Shown: piece after piece, positions 1 through 11,537 of the stretch
Layout: each line of letters opens with the position of its first letter
How positions within the stretch are numbered: the stretch's first letter is position 1
From: Setoptus koraiensis
Taxonomy: Eukaryota > Arthropoda
Direction: 5' to 3'
NCBI GenBank assembly: GCA_048013815.1
Contig: CM106585.1
Span: forward strand, 12,276,001-12,340,000
DNA: 64,000 bases
The notes under the pieces: generated by a model
The model's database searches: none
Seen by the model: only the letters and a program-made list of their open reading frames with translations
Told to the model about the DNA's origin: nothing
Program-made: the position numbers and the translations under genes

Positions 1-678
1 AGCTATCGCACTGCTGACAGATGATCGCAGGGTCGCACAGCTGATTGCTGTCAGATGGTCGCACAGCTGACTGCTGTCAGATCACTGGCGACGATGGCAG
101 CTAGTGATGCGGAACACAAATTTAATTTAAATCTAATCAGTTGTATCATCAGCTGACTCGAGAGCCAGCCAGCCAGCCCGTTTGTTGTTGTTGTTGTTGT
201 TTGTGTTGTGTGTTCGTGACAAGATTAAATGGCGGCCACCATTAGCATTGGCCATATTACCATACTTGTGGACAGCGGCAAGCTCATGAGCGCTTATTGA
301 ATCAAGTGTCGATCGATTACCTAATGTTTGGCCAATTGAGCAGGCACAATTATCGGCCGGCCGGCCGGCCGGCCAGCCTTCAGTTGGCACAACTGCTAAC
401 TAACAGGGCTAATTACGGCCAGGTAACAGTGGCATGCGTAATATGACGTAATATGCTCCTAGTCGAGCTGCCCATCTGACCGAGTGCGCATGCAAACAGT
501 AGGCAAATTGTCTATCTCTATCGATTGGATAATTTGTATTTTTTGTTGTTGTTGCTGTCGGATAATTTATATTTAAACTGCTACCGCTAAATATCTAAGC
601 ATATCTAACATTGTAAGTAAATGGTGTGTGTGTGTCAGCGACACAACGAAACTCGCTCGCTAGCTCGCCCAGACTCAC
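1..678. other. Left-edge non-coding DNA
   Basis: No convincing gene was seen. The stretch has a short repeat of related sequence around CACAGCTGA/TGCTGTCAGAT near positions 15-80, a GTT run near 182-202 and a GGCC-rich run near 355-376. The minus-strand exon that ends at 679 must continue to the left, so part of this stretch is intron of that gene. Its next exon was not identified here. Confidence 0.5.
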
Positions 679-1674
679 CTTGAACAGCTGATCGCGCGAA
701 TACCAAATTTCGTCCTGGGGCAATATATCGGCGCTGTTATTTTCCTGTTGTTGCAGTAGTTGTTGTTGTTGCTGTAGTTGCTGTTGCTGCTGTAGTTGCT
801 GTTGCTGCTGTAGTTGCTGTTGTTGCTGCTGGTGCTGCTGGTGCAAATGAAAGTTTCTGGTCGACTGCTGAAACGACTGTCTCGACAAACTGTTGCTATT
901 GGTCTGCTGGCCGGCGCTTGCCGCCATCGGCTGCCCGTCCAATCGATGGCCCATTATCACTTCCGGTCGCGAATCTGCACCTGCCGCCGCCGTCACTGGT
1001 GTTGGGGGTGGTGGTGCTGTTGTTGTTGTTGTTGTTGTTGTTGCTGTTGGCGAGGCGCTTCTGTGCGGGCCCGATGAGTGATTCGCTTGTTTGCGTTTGT
1101 GATGATGGTGGTGGTGGTGGTGGTGCGCCTGGTCATGATGATGATGATTGTTGTTGCTGGTTGCTTGGCTGGCTTTGATTCGGGTTGCTTGCTTGCCGTC
1201 GTGCTGACGATGATGATTGGACGCCAGTTCATTGATACTGAGGCCAGCGGATATTGTTGGCTCACTAGATCGCTTCATAACCATTGTGTCGCTGTTGCCC
1301 GCCGGCCCGTCTACAAAGTCGCCCGCACTAGAATCGTCGTCCTCAATTAGGCCCGTCAAATTGACATTGGACGAGTGGTGGTGCCGCTGCTGCTGTTGCT
1401 GCTGATGATGATTAAGATGATTAAGATGATTTAGATGATTAAGATGATGCGGTCTGAGCGGTGCGGCGGACATTAGCGATGACCGACGCGCCGTTGTTCT
1501 GTTGAACTCGGTCAATCTATTATTGGGCAATAATGTGGACGCCGATGATGGCGTGACTGGCAACACTGTCGCCTGACTGACATCGTCAACAAGCAAGTCA
1601 TCGGCGTAATTGGTGGCTGTTGAGCCGCTGAGTTGGTCGCCCGTCTGCGACAAGATCCTCTTCCTAGAGATCAT
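679..1674 (-). CDS. Partial His/Gln-rich protein, first coding exon
   Basis: The exon opens with ATG at 1674 and reads 332 codons to a clear 5' splice site (AAG then GTGAGT) at 679/678. The frame after that site is therefore intron and the rest of the gene lies outside the window. The protein is mostly disordered: an LNH tetrad repeat, a His run near residue 190, a Thr/Pro tract, then a long Gln tract near residues 280-312. It ends in an ordered-looking patch, DEIWYSRDQLFK. YSRDQLF fits the eIF4E-binding consensus YxxxxL-hydrophobic, so a translational regulator (4E-T-like or similar) is one possibility, but a seven-residue motif is weak evidence. I do not recognise the family. Confidence is good for a real exon and low for any function. 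Confidence 0.55.
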
Positions 1675-2286
1675 GCTGATGATTAAATATTAAATGATTA
1701 ATTCGCTAATTAATTTATTCATTCATTGGTTGCTTGGATATATTAATTAATGCTGATTAATAATTAGCGCCAAATTGATGCACGCCAGACAAGAGACAAA
1801 ATGACAAATTGTGTGTTGTGTCGCGTCGCGTCGTGTCGTGTCGTGTCGTGTTAATTAGTTGATTGGCCTTCGCAACTAAATGTGTCTTGTGTGAAAAGTT
1901 CACTCGATAACCTGTTGTCGTGGCTGTCCGATAGCCGCTGTCGCAACGATTAATGGACGAACGGCGATGATCCTCGGTCTGTCAATGTCCAGCGACAACC
2001 AGCAACCAACTGACAAGTCGACAAGTCGAACAACCAGTGACAAATGAACAAATTAACGACCACGCTCCTGACAGCATCCACAGACAGCTGACCAGAGCTG
2101 ACAGCGGCTCCGTGGCTGTGGTGCGAAGCTTGCCAATTGGCCACTGCCAACTTGTCCGCTATCCTTGACGATATTATTGTTGTTGCCCTATTGTTGCCTT
2201 ATTGTTGCTGGCTGCGATAAAATGCGATTGCGATTGCGGGACGCGTGCGTTTAAACGAGGGGAGGCGGCCAAGGAAATGGAGAGAC

Positions 2287-2290
<4 letters not shown>

Positions 2291-2323
<33 letters not shown>
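2291..2323. repeat. GA dinucleotide microsatellite
   Basis: A run of AG/GA units, slightly imperfect at its left end. It lies about 620 bp upstream of the start codon of the minus-strand exon. GA tracts of this kind can bind GAGA-type factors in arthropods, but that is inference. Confidence 0.85.
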
Positions 2324-2326
<3 letters not shown>

Positions 2327-2417
2327 TTAATAAAGCGACGACAAAGCGCAAGCTGTTGCTTCGATGATTGATTAGCGTTCGATTTCGGCCTTGCTCCGCG
2401 ACTCTCGCGCTGTCGAG

Positions 2418-2487
2418 CTTCTCTGCGCTTCCCCTCGCTTCTCTGGGCTTCCCCTCGCTTCTCTGGGCTTCTCCGCGCTTCTCTGAG
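2418..2487. repeat. Minisatellite of 10-bp half-units
   Basis: Seven near-identical 10-bp units alternate between CTTCTCTGGG and CTTCCCCTCG types, giving a 20-bp higher-order period. Confidence 0.85.
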
Positions 2488-3439
2488 CCGCCCTGAGCTC
2501 CACACTGAGCGCAAAAACCCAGAGAATGGGAGAGGGAGATCGGGTCGGTGCGGACTCGGACAAAACATTCAGTCGGTCGCTGCAATTGCGCGCTGCCACG
2601 ACCGTGAGCTCATCGTGTGCATCGGGGCGACACTGAGTGAGTCTGGCCCGGCTAGCGGATCTCACGTGTAGCCGGGCCGGGCCGGGCTCGAAACGGTGCT
2701 GGCCCGCGCGTGTGTGTGTGCGTGTGTGTGTGCCGACCGGCCAGAAATAGGCGAGCTAGTTGCGCCCTCGGCCATCGATTCCGCTAGTTGGAATAATTTT
2801 CGCCTAGTCGCGTTCACAAGTTTCCAGTGCATTGGTGTGCGTCACTGGCGCCCAAGTGCCGTTCGTTGGCAAGACAGCGAACGAGCTATTGCAGGCATCG
2901 ATGGGACAAGAGCAACAGGTTGCCTCAGGTGAAATGATTAGCGAATGAATCAATGCGCAATGAGTCATAATGAGTGGGATGGGGTGGCCGGCCGGCCTGC
3001 CGGCTCCAGCGGGCGGCTCGCCCGGCCGAACTGGCCAATTGTCGTCCGTTTCAGTCTTGAACGGTTGTTGCTCGTTTGTCCTACTGCTGATTCGTCGGAC
3101 TGTCGGGCTGCCGAATCGCTGAATTGTTGTTTTGGTTCAAGTGCAAGAGCAAGCAGCCAGTCGGTTGCCCAGGAACTGGCTTGTTCAGGCTTGATTGATT
3201 TAAACAGAGCAGCTCAGCAGCCAGCCAGCCAGTGGAACTAGCCGGCCCGGCTAGACAGGCCCGGCCAGGCTGGGCCTACTGCGACGCCAGCGCACCGACA
3301 GGCCAGAGTAATTGCGTAACCGTGAATCAATCAACTAATTGGCGCTGCTTAAAAGAATCATCTGAGCTCGCATGATTCAGATTGTTCTTTCTCATGCAAT
3401 GTCTGTTGCAACTTGCTGCTGTCGTTGTTGCTGATGTCG

Positions 3440-3440
3440 T

Positions 3441-3505
<65 letters not shown>

Positions 3506-3522
3506 TCGTTGTTGCTGCTGTT
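3440..3522. repeat. GTTGCT hexanucleotide repeat
   Basis: An almost pure array of GTTGCT units. It gives open frames in several phases that code only for Leu/Leu, Cys/Cys or Ala/Thr runs, so it is not treated as coding. Confidence 0.85.
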
Positions 3523-3674
3523 GGCGCCAATCTATCTATGACGACACACAAATGAGACCCAATTATCGCCGCTGCTGTGTTTATATGCTGCATGTAACAC
3601 CGCCAGGGTGTCGGGAGACGCACATTTTACTGCAGTTAAAGTGCTGCCGGTCGCAGCCTGGGTGCCGACAACAG

Positions 3675-3755
3675 CTCCAGAACAGCAACAGCAGCGCAAC
3701 AACAACAGCAACGCAACAACAACAGCAACGCAACAACAACGACAACAACGCGTCG
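3675..3755. repeat. CAACAA/CAGCAACG-type repeat
   Basis: An imperfect array of CAACAACAACAG and CAACG units on the plus strand. Open frames across it are compositional artefacts. Confidence 0.75.
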
Positions 3756-4078
3756 CTTCGTCTACCGGAAGGAAGCGGCGTTCGGCCGGCCAATTTTGCA
3801 CACATTTCGTCGATGCAACATGGATCAATTAATGCGGCCCACAGTTGAAAGCGCAACATAGGCACCAGACGTTAGATGGTCGCTGCATGCTGGCCGGTCG
3901 CTCATCGCCGGCCGGACAGCCTGTCCGTCCGCTCATCGTCTGGCCGCTGCATCGGGCGGATACTGCGCGGATATTTGCACACACATTCGCCTTTGTGGTC
4001 GCTCGGGTGTCTACAGATCGTCGGTCTGCTGAGACGCTCGCTCAGATGTTGGCCGGCCGACAAGCGGCGCAGAGAGTA

Positions 4079-4135
4079 TCTCTGAATCTCCGGATCTCTG
4101 AATCTCTGAATCTCTGAATCTCCGGATCTCTGAAT
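4079..4135. repeat. TCTCTGAA minisatellite
   Basis: Tandem 8-bp TCTCTGAA units with two variant TCTCCGGA units in a regular arrangement, about seven copies in total. Confidence 0.85.
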
Positions 4136-4402
4136 GGCGAATTGTTCATTTTGTCCGTGCATCCGTGACATTGTGCGAGGAAACGTTCGTGAGGCTCTTC
4201 TAGACTGGCCGGCTCGGCCAACTGTATCAATTGAATCAGCAAAGATTCGTGGATCATCATCATTCATTTCGGTTGCTCTCATTCGTTTGCCTCAATTGCT
4301 CTCATCTCGCTTTGCTTGATTGATTAGTGTACTGACTTATACACAAACACACACAATTAGCGTTGTAGTGGACATAACCTGTTATTGGTGGCTATTATTG
4401 CG

Positions 4403-4438
<36 letters not shown>

Positions 4439-4440
4439 AG
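4403..4440. repeat. CA dinucleotide microsatellite
   Basis: An uninterrupted CA run of about 15 units, followed by ACATACACAG. Confidence 0.9.
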
Positions 4441-4904
4441 TCAACATGATAGACACACAATAGCTTTAAATCACGACCAACCAAGCGAGCGGCATGCCAC
4501 CTGAGCTGCTGCTGCTGTTTGCTTTATTTGTTGGCTGGCTTTGTACGGCCGGCAGACAAACAAATAACGGTAAACACTGTGGCCAATAACATAACTGGCA
4601 ACTGGTGGCAAGAGAGATGGACAAAACAAAACTAAAACTATCACTACCGGCGCCGGTTTGCCGCTACGGCAATGATTTGCGCCTGATGATGATCTCGTTG
4701 ATTCTGATCGAGTCGGATGAGCTCCATTGGCCTGTTGTACAATCGTCTCTGTGATTGTGTTGTGGCCGTCCGAGTAACTCTTTCCATCTTTTCTCGAAAT
4801 TGTTTAAGTTTAACAAGAACATTTGTGAGCAAACTGATTCAGCTAATTTATAATTCAGCGACGGCAGCCGTTGGACGGCGGCGGCGGCAACAGCAGCGCA
4901 TAAG

Positions 4905-5130
4905 CACACTGACGCATAATCTCATAAACGCACTGGCCAAAGAGCGCGTAAACGCTCTAGTTGAGCGAAAAAAGCAAAAATAAACCCATAAACGCATGAA
5001 CGCGCGCACAGTTTGTGTGGTGGCCAACACACAAACTGGTGGCTACCTCCCAGAAACGCATAGTCGCATGAACGCGAAGGCCCATAAACGCGAACATTGA
5101 CGCAAATATTGAAAATTTTCATGCGTAAGC
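4905..5130. repeat. Clustered CATAAACGC / CATGAACGCG motifs
   Basis: The octamer ATAAACGC occurs at least three times and CATGAACGCG twice, with GTAAACGCT and GAAACGCAT variants between them. The spacing is irregular, so this is not a simple tandem array. Inside the cluster, 5009-5019 and 5028-5038 form an 11-bp inverted repeat with an 8-bp loop. Confidence 0.6.
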
Positions 5131-7938
5131 GTATGCGTGCAGGCGAAAAATGCACACCGATATGAGCGCATTGATGGGCATTGTGAGTCTCACAATTTGT
5201 GAGTCACAGCATTGCGAGCTCGTTGTGCGATGAGATGGGTATCAAGCGCGACACGAGCAACATATTGAAGTGATTTAGATTAACAATCAGATCACAATCA
5301 CATGTGATGGCCGGCCAGCGCCAGCCAGCTATCTAACGGATCCATCTAAATGAATGAGTTTCGTCGAGTCGATTTATATTCAATGTTTGCCAGAGCGTTT
5401 AGCAGGGTGTATCTTTGCCAATCAATCCAATCGTCTAATGACTTTCGCTCGCTCTGGCTCTCCATGGCGAGCGATACACGGCCGAGATAACTCTGGCATT
5501 GTGAGTGAATAAATTCCGTGTAAATCTGCGCAATTGTAGCAAGCTCCCAGTGTGTTCGTTGTTTATTTTTGCCTACCCTAACCAGCCTAAAACAAACAAC
5601 TCGCTGCGCTATCTCGCCGTCTCATCTCTTTTGCACAACTCACTGTGAACGTGTGTGTGTGTGTTTTTATTTGTGTCCATGATGTTATAGGCTGAATTGT
5701 TAGGTTAGGCCGGCGAGTTTTATTTTGTTTTTTCCCTCTCGCTGTCCGACTACCTGGCTACCTGTTTGTCTCGGACTCTGTCTGGCCTGCCAGCCCGCCA
5801 AGCAGCCGGACAGCCAGACGGCCGGCCGGACAGGTATGTGGGCCAAGTTCAGCGGCCCATACAGAACAACGGGACAAAACTAATCTAGTGCCGTCCAGTC
5901 GCCGCGCCGACCCATCGGCTATGCAAATAAGCAAGATCAATGTTATTGTCATTGTGTGCATTGCGCTCTACTCTGTGGCCCAGAGTATATATCGTGTGAC
6001 GAGCAACAATAACAGTTTGACAGACTCATTGAACATTATTGAACTAATAATAATGTATTGCTAACAGTGACCGTTTGATTGGCGTCGCTTAATTGTTGCG
6101 TAATTGCCCACTGACACACACTATGATGATGCATGCCATGGCATGACTGCTGTGAGGAAACTGCAAACTTACCTGGTCAGTGGTCTATTGTGTTTTATAT
6201 GATTCTTTATTGCTGTCGTGGTTGGCGTTCAGTCGGTGGCTGGCGCCGTTGCAGTTCAGTCTGTTGCAGCGAGTCGTCAATCGTTAATATCCAAGCTTTC
6301 TTTTCGCTGGCTGTTGTAAATTGTTTGTTGGCTTCTTCCGATTTTGTTCACTTTGAATGGATTCGATTTAATTTAATTAAATTGCATGCGCAATCTGATG
6401 TTAGGCTCACTGCGATCTAATTGGCCCAAGTGTCGGAAACGCGATGGGTGCCACTAAAAAACTCACTATTGATGATGATGGTCGCATAAACTTTTCTCTT
6501 GGCCGATGTTTTCACTCGACTGCCTGTCTGCAGCCCGTTTACGGCCTGTGGCAGATCGGTTCAGTTAGACGCTGGCTACCGGTCACTCACTTTGCCGATG
6601 ATTGCTGGTTGTTGCAGTTGCGCATCACTGCCACTACATAAAAACTATTGTTTAATGTCCTTTTACACTGTGTGTTGATACTGATTCTGACGCGCTGATT
6701 GGTGTATGCAAATTAGTTGACACTTGTTCATCGGCGAAGACACTCGGCACTGTTGATCAACACGATGGTGGCTGTCGTTGTGGGCCCAGTTAGACCTTTT
6801 TGCTGCTGGGATGATGTCTCACCGATGATTGCCACCATCGATTCACGTGATGCGCAAGTGTCGATAAGTTTGTTGGTCAGTCGATGCTTGTTTGGGCATA
6901 TCTTCTGGCTACGTGCAAGCGCCGGTATGACACGCCGACTGTATGAATAAAGTGTGCGAGTTGCTGGTTTGCAAACAAATGGTAAATGAATAATAAGAGA
7001 AATTCTTCAACTTTGTCTGCTCGATCGGACAAGTTTCTGTAGGATATTGCGTTTAATTAGATGGGGATGACTTGCATATCACAAGGTGCGTATCACTATG
7101 GTTGACAGGTGAATTAGCTCAGGTAAGCAAGGGGTTAAAACAGACGCTGGCGTGTTGCTCGTTTTCTAATTTAAAACTAGCTTAGTATTTCATTTATTTG
7201 CTACTTTTGCTCATTATTATTATTAATTTAGATTTTGTGTGTGTGTGTGTGTTGTTAACTGAAGGCATTAAGTAGCGACAAGTGAACGACAACAACCGTT
7301 GAACGTGTTTGCGTTTAGCTGATGATTGATGATGCCGATGATGATGCTATATTGATGTACGATAGGCGGACACAAACATGCATTGCTGATGGTACAATTA
7401 TGATAATGTAGTAGTGTCAATGCATTAGAGGCATCATTAGAATATTAAACGACGATGGCTGCCTGATAAATTATCATCATACACTAAATCATTACCGCCA
7501 GCGCCACTGGTAACTTTATCTCTATCTGTTTTTGTGTCGCTAGTTGTTGTTGATAGATAGTTCTAATTGTAAACGCGCACACACATTCGCACAGGTAACG
7601 TGTTGCCGATAGTTGGTTCGAGTTGCGACAGACAACCAACTAACTGATATTATCAAGCGAGCGGGCGAGAGTCAACGCCAGAGATAGACAGCTCAACCAA
7701 TGAAAAATACAAAGGCAAAAGCGAAAAATTGCAAAAGTTGCACTACTTTCTCATGCGCACGCATGCCGACAGGTGAGTGCCGACCCCCGCGCTCTCGCTG
7801 GCAAGCCTAACAAGCTCAACTCAACGAGCTCGACAAGCCTGGCAAGCTTGTAGGGCTTTGTTGGCTTACGGTGTGTGATTGAGAGAGAAGCCAAGATCCG
7901 CTTTCTCCGCTGCCCAAGTTTACCTGTGCATCTGAATT

Positions 7939-7979
<41 letters not shown>
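7939..7979. repeat. GTC trinucleotide repeat
   Basis: A pure GTC run of about 13 units. Read on the minus strand it gives a poly-Arg or poly-Asp frame. No gene context supports coding. Confidence 0.9.
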
Positions 7980-8842
7980 TGTTGTCGTTTGAGATACATT
8001 AAATTGTGACTACGCACACAGACACCAGTGAGACCACTAGTGAGCTGGATAGCCTGCCCACTAGTGGACGATGCTGGCACTGCAAATGCCAATGTCGATG
8101 TCGTCATACACAAATCAATAAGGTGGAGTTTGGCCGCGTCGGACTATTGAACGGACTTCCTACTTGTTGCTGTTTGTTTGCTGCTCGCAAGATACAAATT
8201 GCCAGCTCATTTGCGTCAGTAGTCGCGAGCCCGGCGATAAGGTGAGCGACTTTATATTATCATCAACCGTTACTGTGTTGCCAGCTATAGTAGCGGTAGC
8301 TCGCCGTAAATGAGCCGGCTGACATGGTACGCGACACAATTTATATTTATCGCAAGCACGTATCGGTGTATCGTAAGCAAATAAAAGTCTAGCGTATCAA
8401 TTGATTATCGATTTCTGTTGACACTGTTGTCATATATCTAAATTATAGCGCTGTACCTGTAGTTGTTGTATGGTCGATATGTCGGTTTGCCCGTGAAAAA
8501 ACTATCGCCTGAAGTAAGATGAGGCCAGCCAGATAAAGGTGAAAACAACAACAACAACAACAACAAGCATTGGCACCCGTTCGAGCGACCATGTCGCCAA
8601 CTGCCAACATTACCCAAGTATCAATCTAAATATCAGCCTAATTCGCCGGCGCCCTAGGGTACTCGGGGCATCCGGTACCCTGGTGTTGAGCACCGTTACT
8701 CGCCACTCTTATCGTACTGACAGTAAAACTCTTTCTGACACACAATGAGATGCTGACAACAGTTGGCCACTGATACTTGCAACTCTTATCTTGTGTCTCG
8801 TCTATGGCTTGCGAAAAGTGAGCCAAGAATAGAATTAGCCTG

Positions 8843-8889
8843 CCCACAGTGAGCCCACAGTGAGCCCACAGTGAGCCCACAGTGAGCCC
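8843..8889. repeat. CCCACAGTGAG minisatellite
   Basis: Four perfect tandem copies of the 11-bp unit CCCACAGTGAG plus a partial fifth. Confidence 0.9.
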
Positions 8890-9947
8890 AGAAGCCAATG
8901 CCATTTGTGCCAGATATTATCCAAATGAGTGACATATCATAGACATAAAACATGTAACTTGCGCGAATTTAAATATTGTTATTATATGGCTCCAATACAA
9001 AGAACCTAGACAGACAATATTCATATTTATATATTTCAACAACGGCAAACAAACACAAAAATGGGCACCGACACGAGACAGGTAAACGAGGCGCTGCAAT
9101 GAATGCCGACAATAATCCAAGCTGTTGACGACATGACTCGAGTTGACTGTTGGCCAGTGGCGCGCGCGCGCGCTCTCTCGGAATATGTTGTTGTGATATC
9201 AACTGACAGCCAGCCTAGGCGACTAGAGATAAGAAGATGGAATAACTGACAGCTAGACAGATGGATATAAATTTAATGAGATAGTCTAACCGGTCTACGC
9301 GAACAGTTAGACATTTGACAGCAGTGACAGGCGTTTGTTGTTGCTGTTGCAAAACGGCTGATTGAGGGTGCTTGTAGCCTCAGCCTAGTCAAGATTCCGC
9401 CGACTATCAACTGCCTATTAGTGGCTGATATCGGCTGACTTGAGGCAGCAGCTAATATCATTGGCGCTCACAATTGTCAGACAATCACAGCTCACACAGT
9501 CATACTTGTCAGCGGCTCCTCTAATTCGAGAATTAATCCCCAATGGTGTAGCAAGCGATTGTTGAAATTGGCTTACCATGGCTCGGCATGGTGACTATGC
9601 TCTATTAATTTGTACGCCGACGTTAGAGCGCAAACACATATCAAGAGCAGCATATTTAGGGTTGCACTGATGCAACAGACAACGCTGAGCCAATACCCTA
9701 AATTAGCTGACTTATTAAGCATATAAATATAATATAACATATACCCAAACCCGGCCAGACCAGACCAGACGAGATCAGACCAGACGAGATCGGATCTCGG
9801 GCCAGACTAGACAGGAGACGCTAAACACCCAGAGCGGCTGGATACTGGCCAGTCTACTTTAAATGGATTACCACGACGACAGGTGTATAGAGTGTTAGCT
9901 GGAAAGGTGTGTTAAATGGTTGATTTAGTGTCTATTGGTCGCGCGCG

Positions 9948-10012
9948 CAACAACAACAACAACAGCAACAACAACAACAACAGCAACAACAACAGCAACA
10001 GCAACAGCAACA
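9948..10012. repeat. CAA/CAG trinucleotide repeat
   Basis: CAACAA interspersed with CAG units. The antisense reading is a poly-Cys/poly-Leu artefact. Confidence 0.85.
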
Positions 10013-11537
10013 ACTCTTTCTACACCAATTAGCATTGTCGCTGTTGTAATTCATTGCAGTATATATATATAATATATGATACTGCCATGTTAATGATTGC
10101 CAAAAAGAGGTTGCAACAAACAAAAACAACAATTCTAGTTTAATAGTTGGCGATTGAAAATTAATATTGTTGTACTGATAAAATGAGTGTGCGTACAATT
10201 GTTAAATATCGCTAACTGTTCTTGACTCACTTATAACTCGCTGGCTTGCTGGTCGTCTGGTCCTCTGACTGTTGCTTGCAAGTTGCCAACCAATAGTGAT
10301 GTTGGCGCCGATAAATGAAAGTTAATCATTGATCATCGCCAATGCGCTTGCTACTTCCAATAATAACGACGACGACGACAACAACAACAACAACAACAAC
10401 AACAGAAATTCAAATTAAATATAAACAACAACAACTCAATTATAAATCCTTTTGTGTCCTGGCCGCTCGATTGGCTGGATGTACAAACGGACAAAAACAT
10501 AGGTAACCTAGGTAACACATGTGCAACATTGGCATTGTTGCCAACATTGGATACATTGGCAACAGGTAGCTCAACAGCTCAGGTAATCATCTGATGCAGC
10601 AGCAGCAGCACCATATATTCAAATCTGTGATCAACACAGCGTATTCCATTAGAACAGGTGAAGGTCTAGGTTAGTGTTCTTGATATTTGCCACACACACA
10701 CACACACCAAACCAGATCTAGATAAAAATATATCCCGTTGTCTCACGTAATGATGGCGTCTTAATCCAACGCCCGCCAAAAGTCCCTTGGTTGGCTGGAA
10801 AGCCGAAATGCAGCCGCACAAAAGAACACTCTCACTCGCTTCTTTTGTTCCAGTTTCAAGTTTGCAATTCTATTTCTTCGCTGTTGTGATTATTTGGCGG
10901 TTGCCAAACAAAATTAGTTTCTCAGTTGAACCAAAATGGCCACAGTGTTCAATAGCGATAACACGACAACAGAACTCGGGCAAGATGCAAAATGATTAAT
11001 TGCCTTTAATTCGATCTCTCATCTCATGATAGATCGATCGATATTTTTTGGCGCCATCCATTATGGTGCGTGTAAGTATCGCGAGTGTGGCGGGTTTAAA
11101 GGTACGGCGTTGTTGTATGCATTGTAGCAACAACAACCATATCATATCGGCAACAATATCATATTGACGACGATGGCTGGCAAAAATCTATTAGTAACTT
11201 GCTCTTTCTCTCTCAATCTCCAGCCCAAGCTATAGTTAACAATCAGGTGCAAATCCATGATAAATCACTGTATCAGACTCTCTGTTGCAACTGATACAAT
11301 AAACATTAAGCAACTACAATACTACGTGTAACTACTATTGTAGTCGGTTACATTATTAATCAATTTTGTGTTTATTTGTATCTGTCTGTCTGTCCGTCTA
11401 GCTGTCTGGCTGCTTAGCTGCCGCTGATAGTTAGCTGTCCGCCAATAAATATTGAGCTGCCTTCGAATAAGATAGTGTAATAGATAAGAGGCAAGTTGCT
11501 GTTGATGGCAAGCTCTTACTACAGCTGACTAAACATA

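Larger units (their letters stand above)
1675..11537. other. Gene-poor, microsatellite-rich region
   Basis: Nearly 10 kb without a convincing gene. Open frames here are short, or come from CAG/CAA, CA, GA and GTC repeats, or lack splice and start context. The stretch lies upstream of the minus-strand exon at 679-1674 and downstream of the minus-strand bZIP gene, so promoters, long 5' UTR introns or enhancers are likely but cannot be placed from sequence alone. The main repeats are listed separately. Confidence 0.55.

Noticed and set aside
133-390. 85-codon minus-strand frame at the left edge
   Set aside because: Contains an Asn run from a GTT repeat and a GGCC run. It has no homology and no link to the neighbouring exon.
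814-1405. Several overlapping plus-strand open frames of poly-Val, poly-Leu and poly-Cys
   Set aside because: They are the antisense of the CAA/CAT repeats in the minus-strand His/Gln-rich exon.
7600-7640. GTTCGA-like sequence considered as a tRNA T-arm
   Set aside because: No matching acceptor, D or anticodon arms could be found around it.
7751-8113. 120-codon minus-strand frame with a poly-Arg run
   Set aside because: The run comes from the GTC microsatellite and the flanks lack recognisable domains.
8843-8889. Regular short repeats considered as a CRISPR array
   Set aside because: Direct tandem 11-mers without spacers in a eukaryotic genome; a minisatellite.
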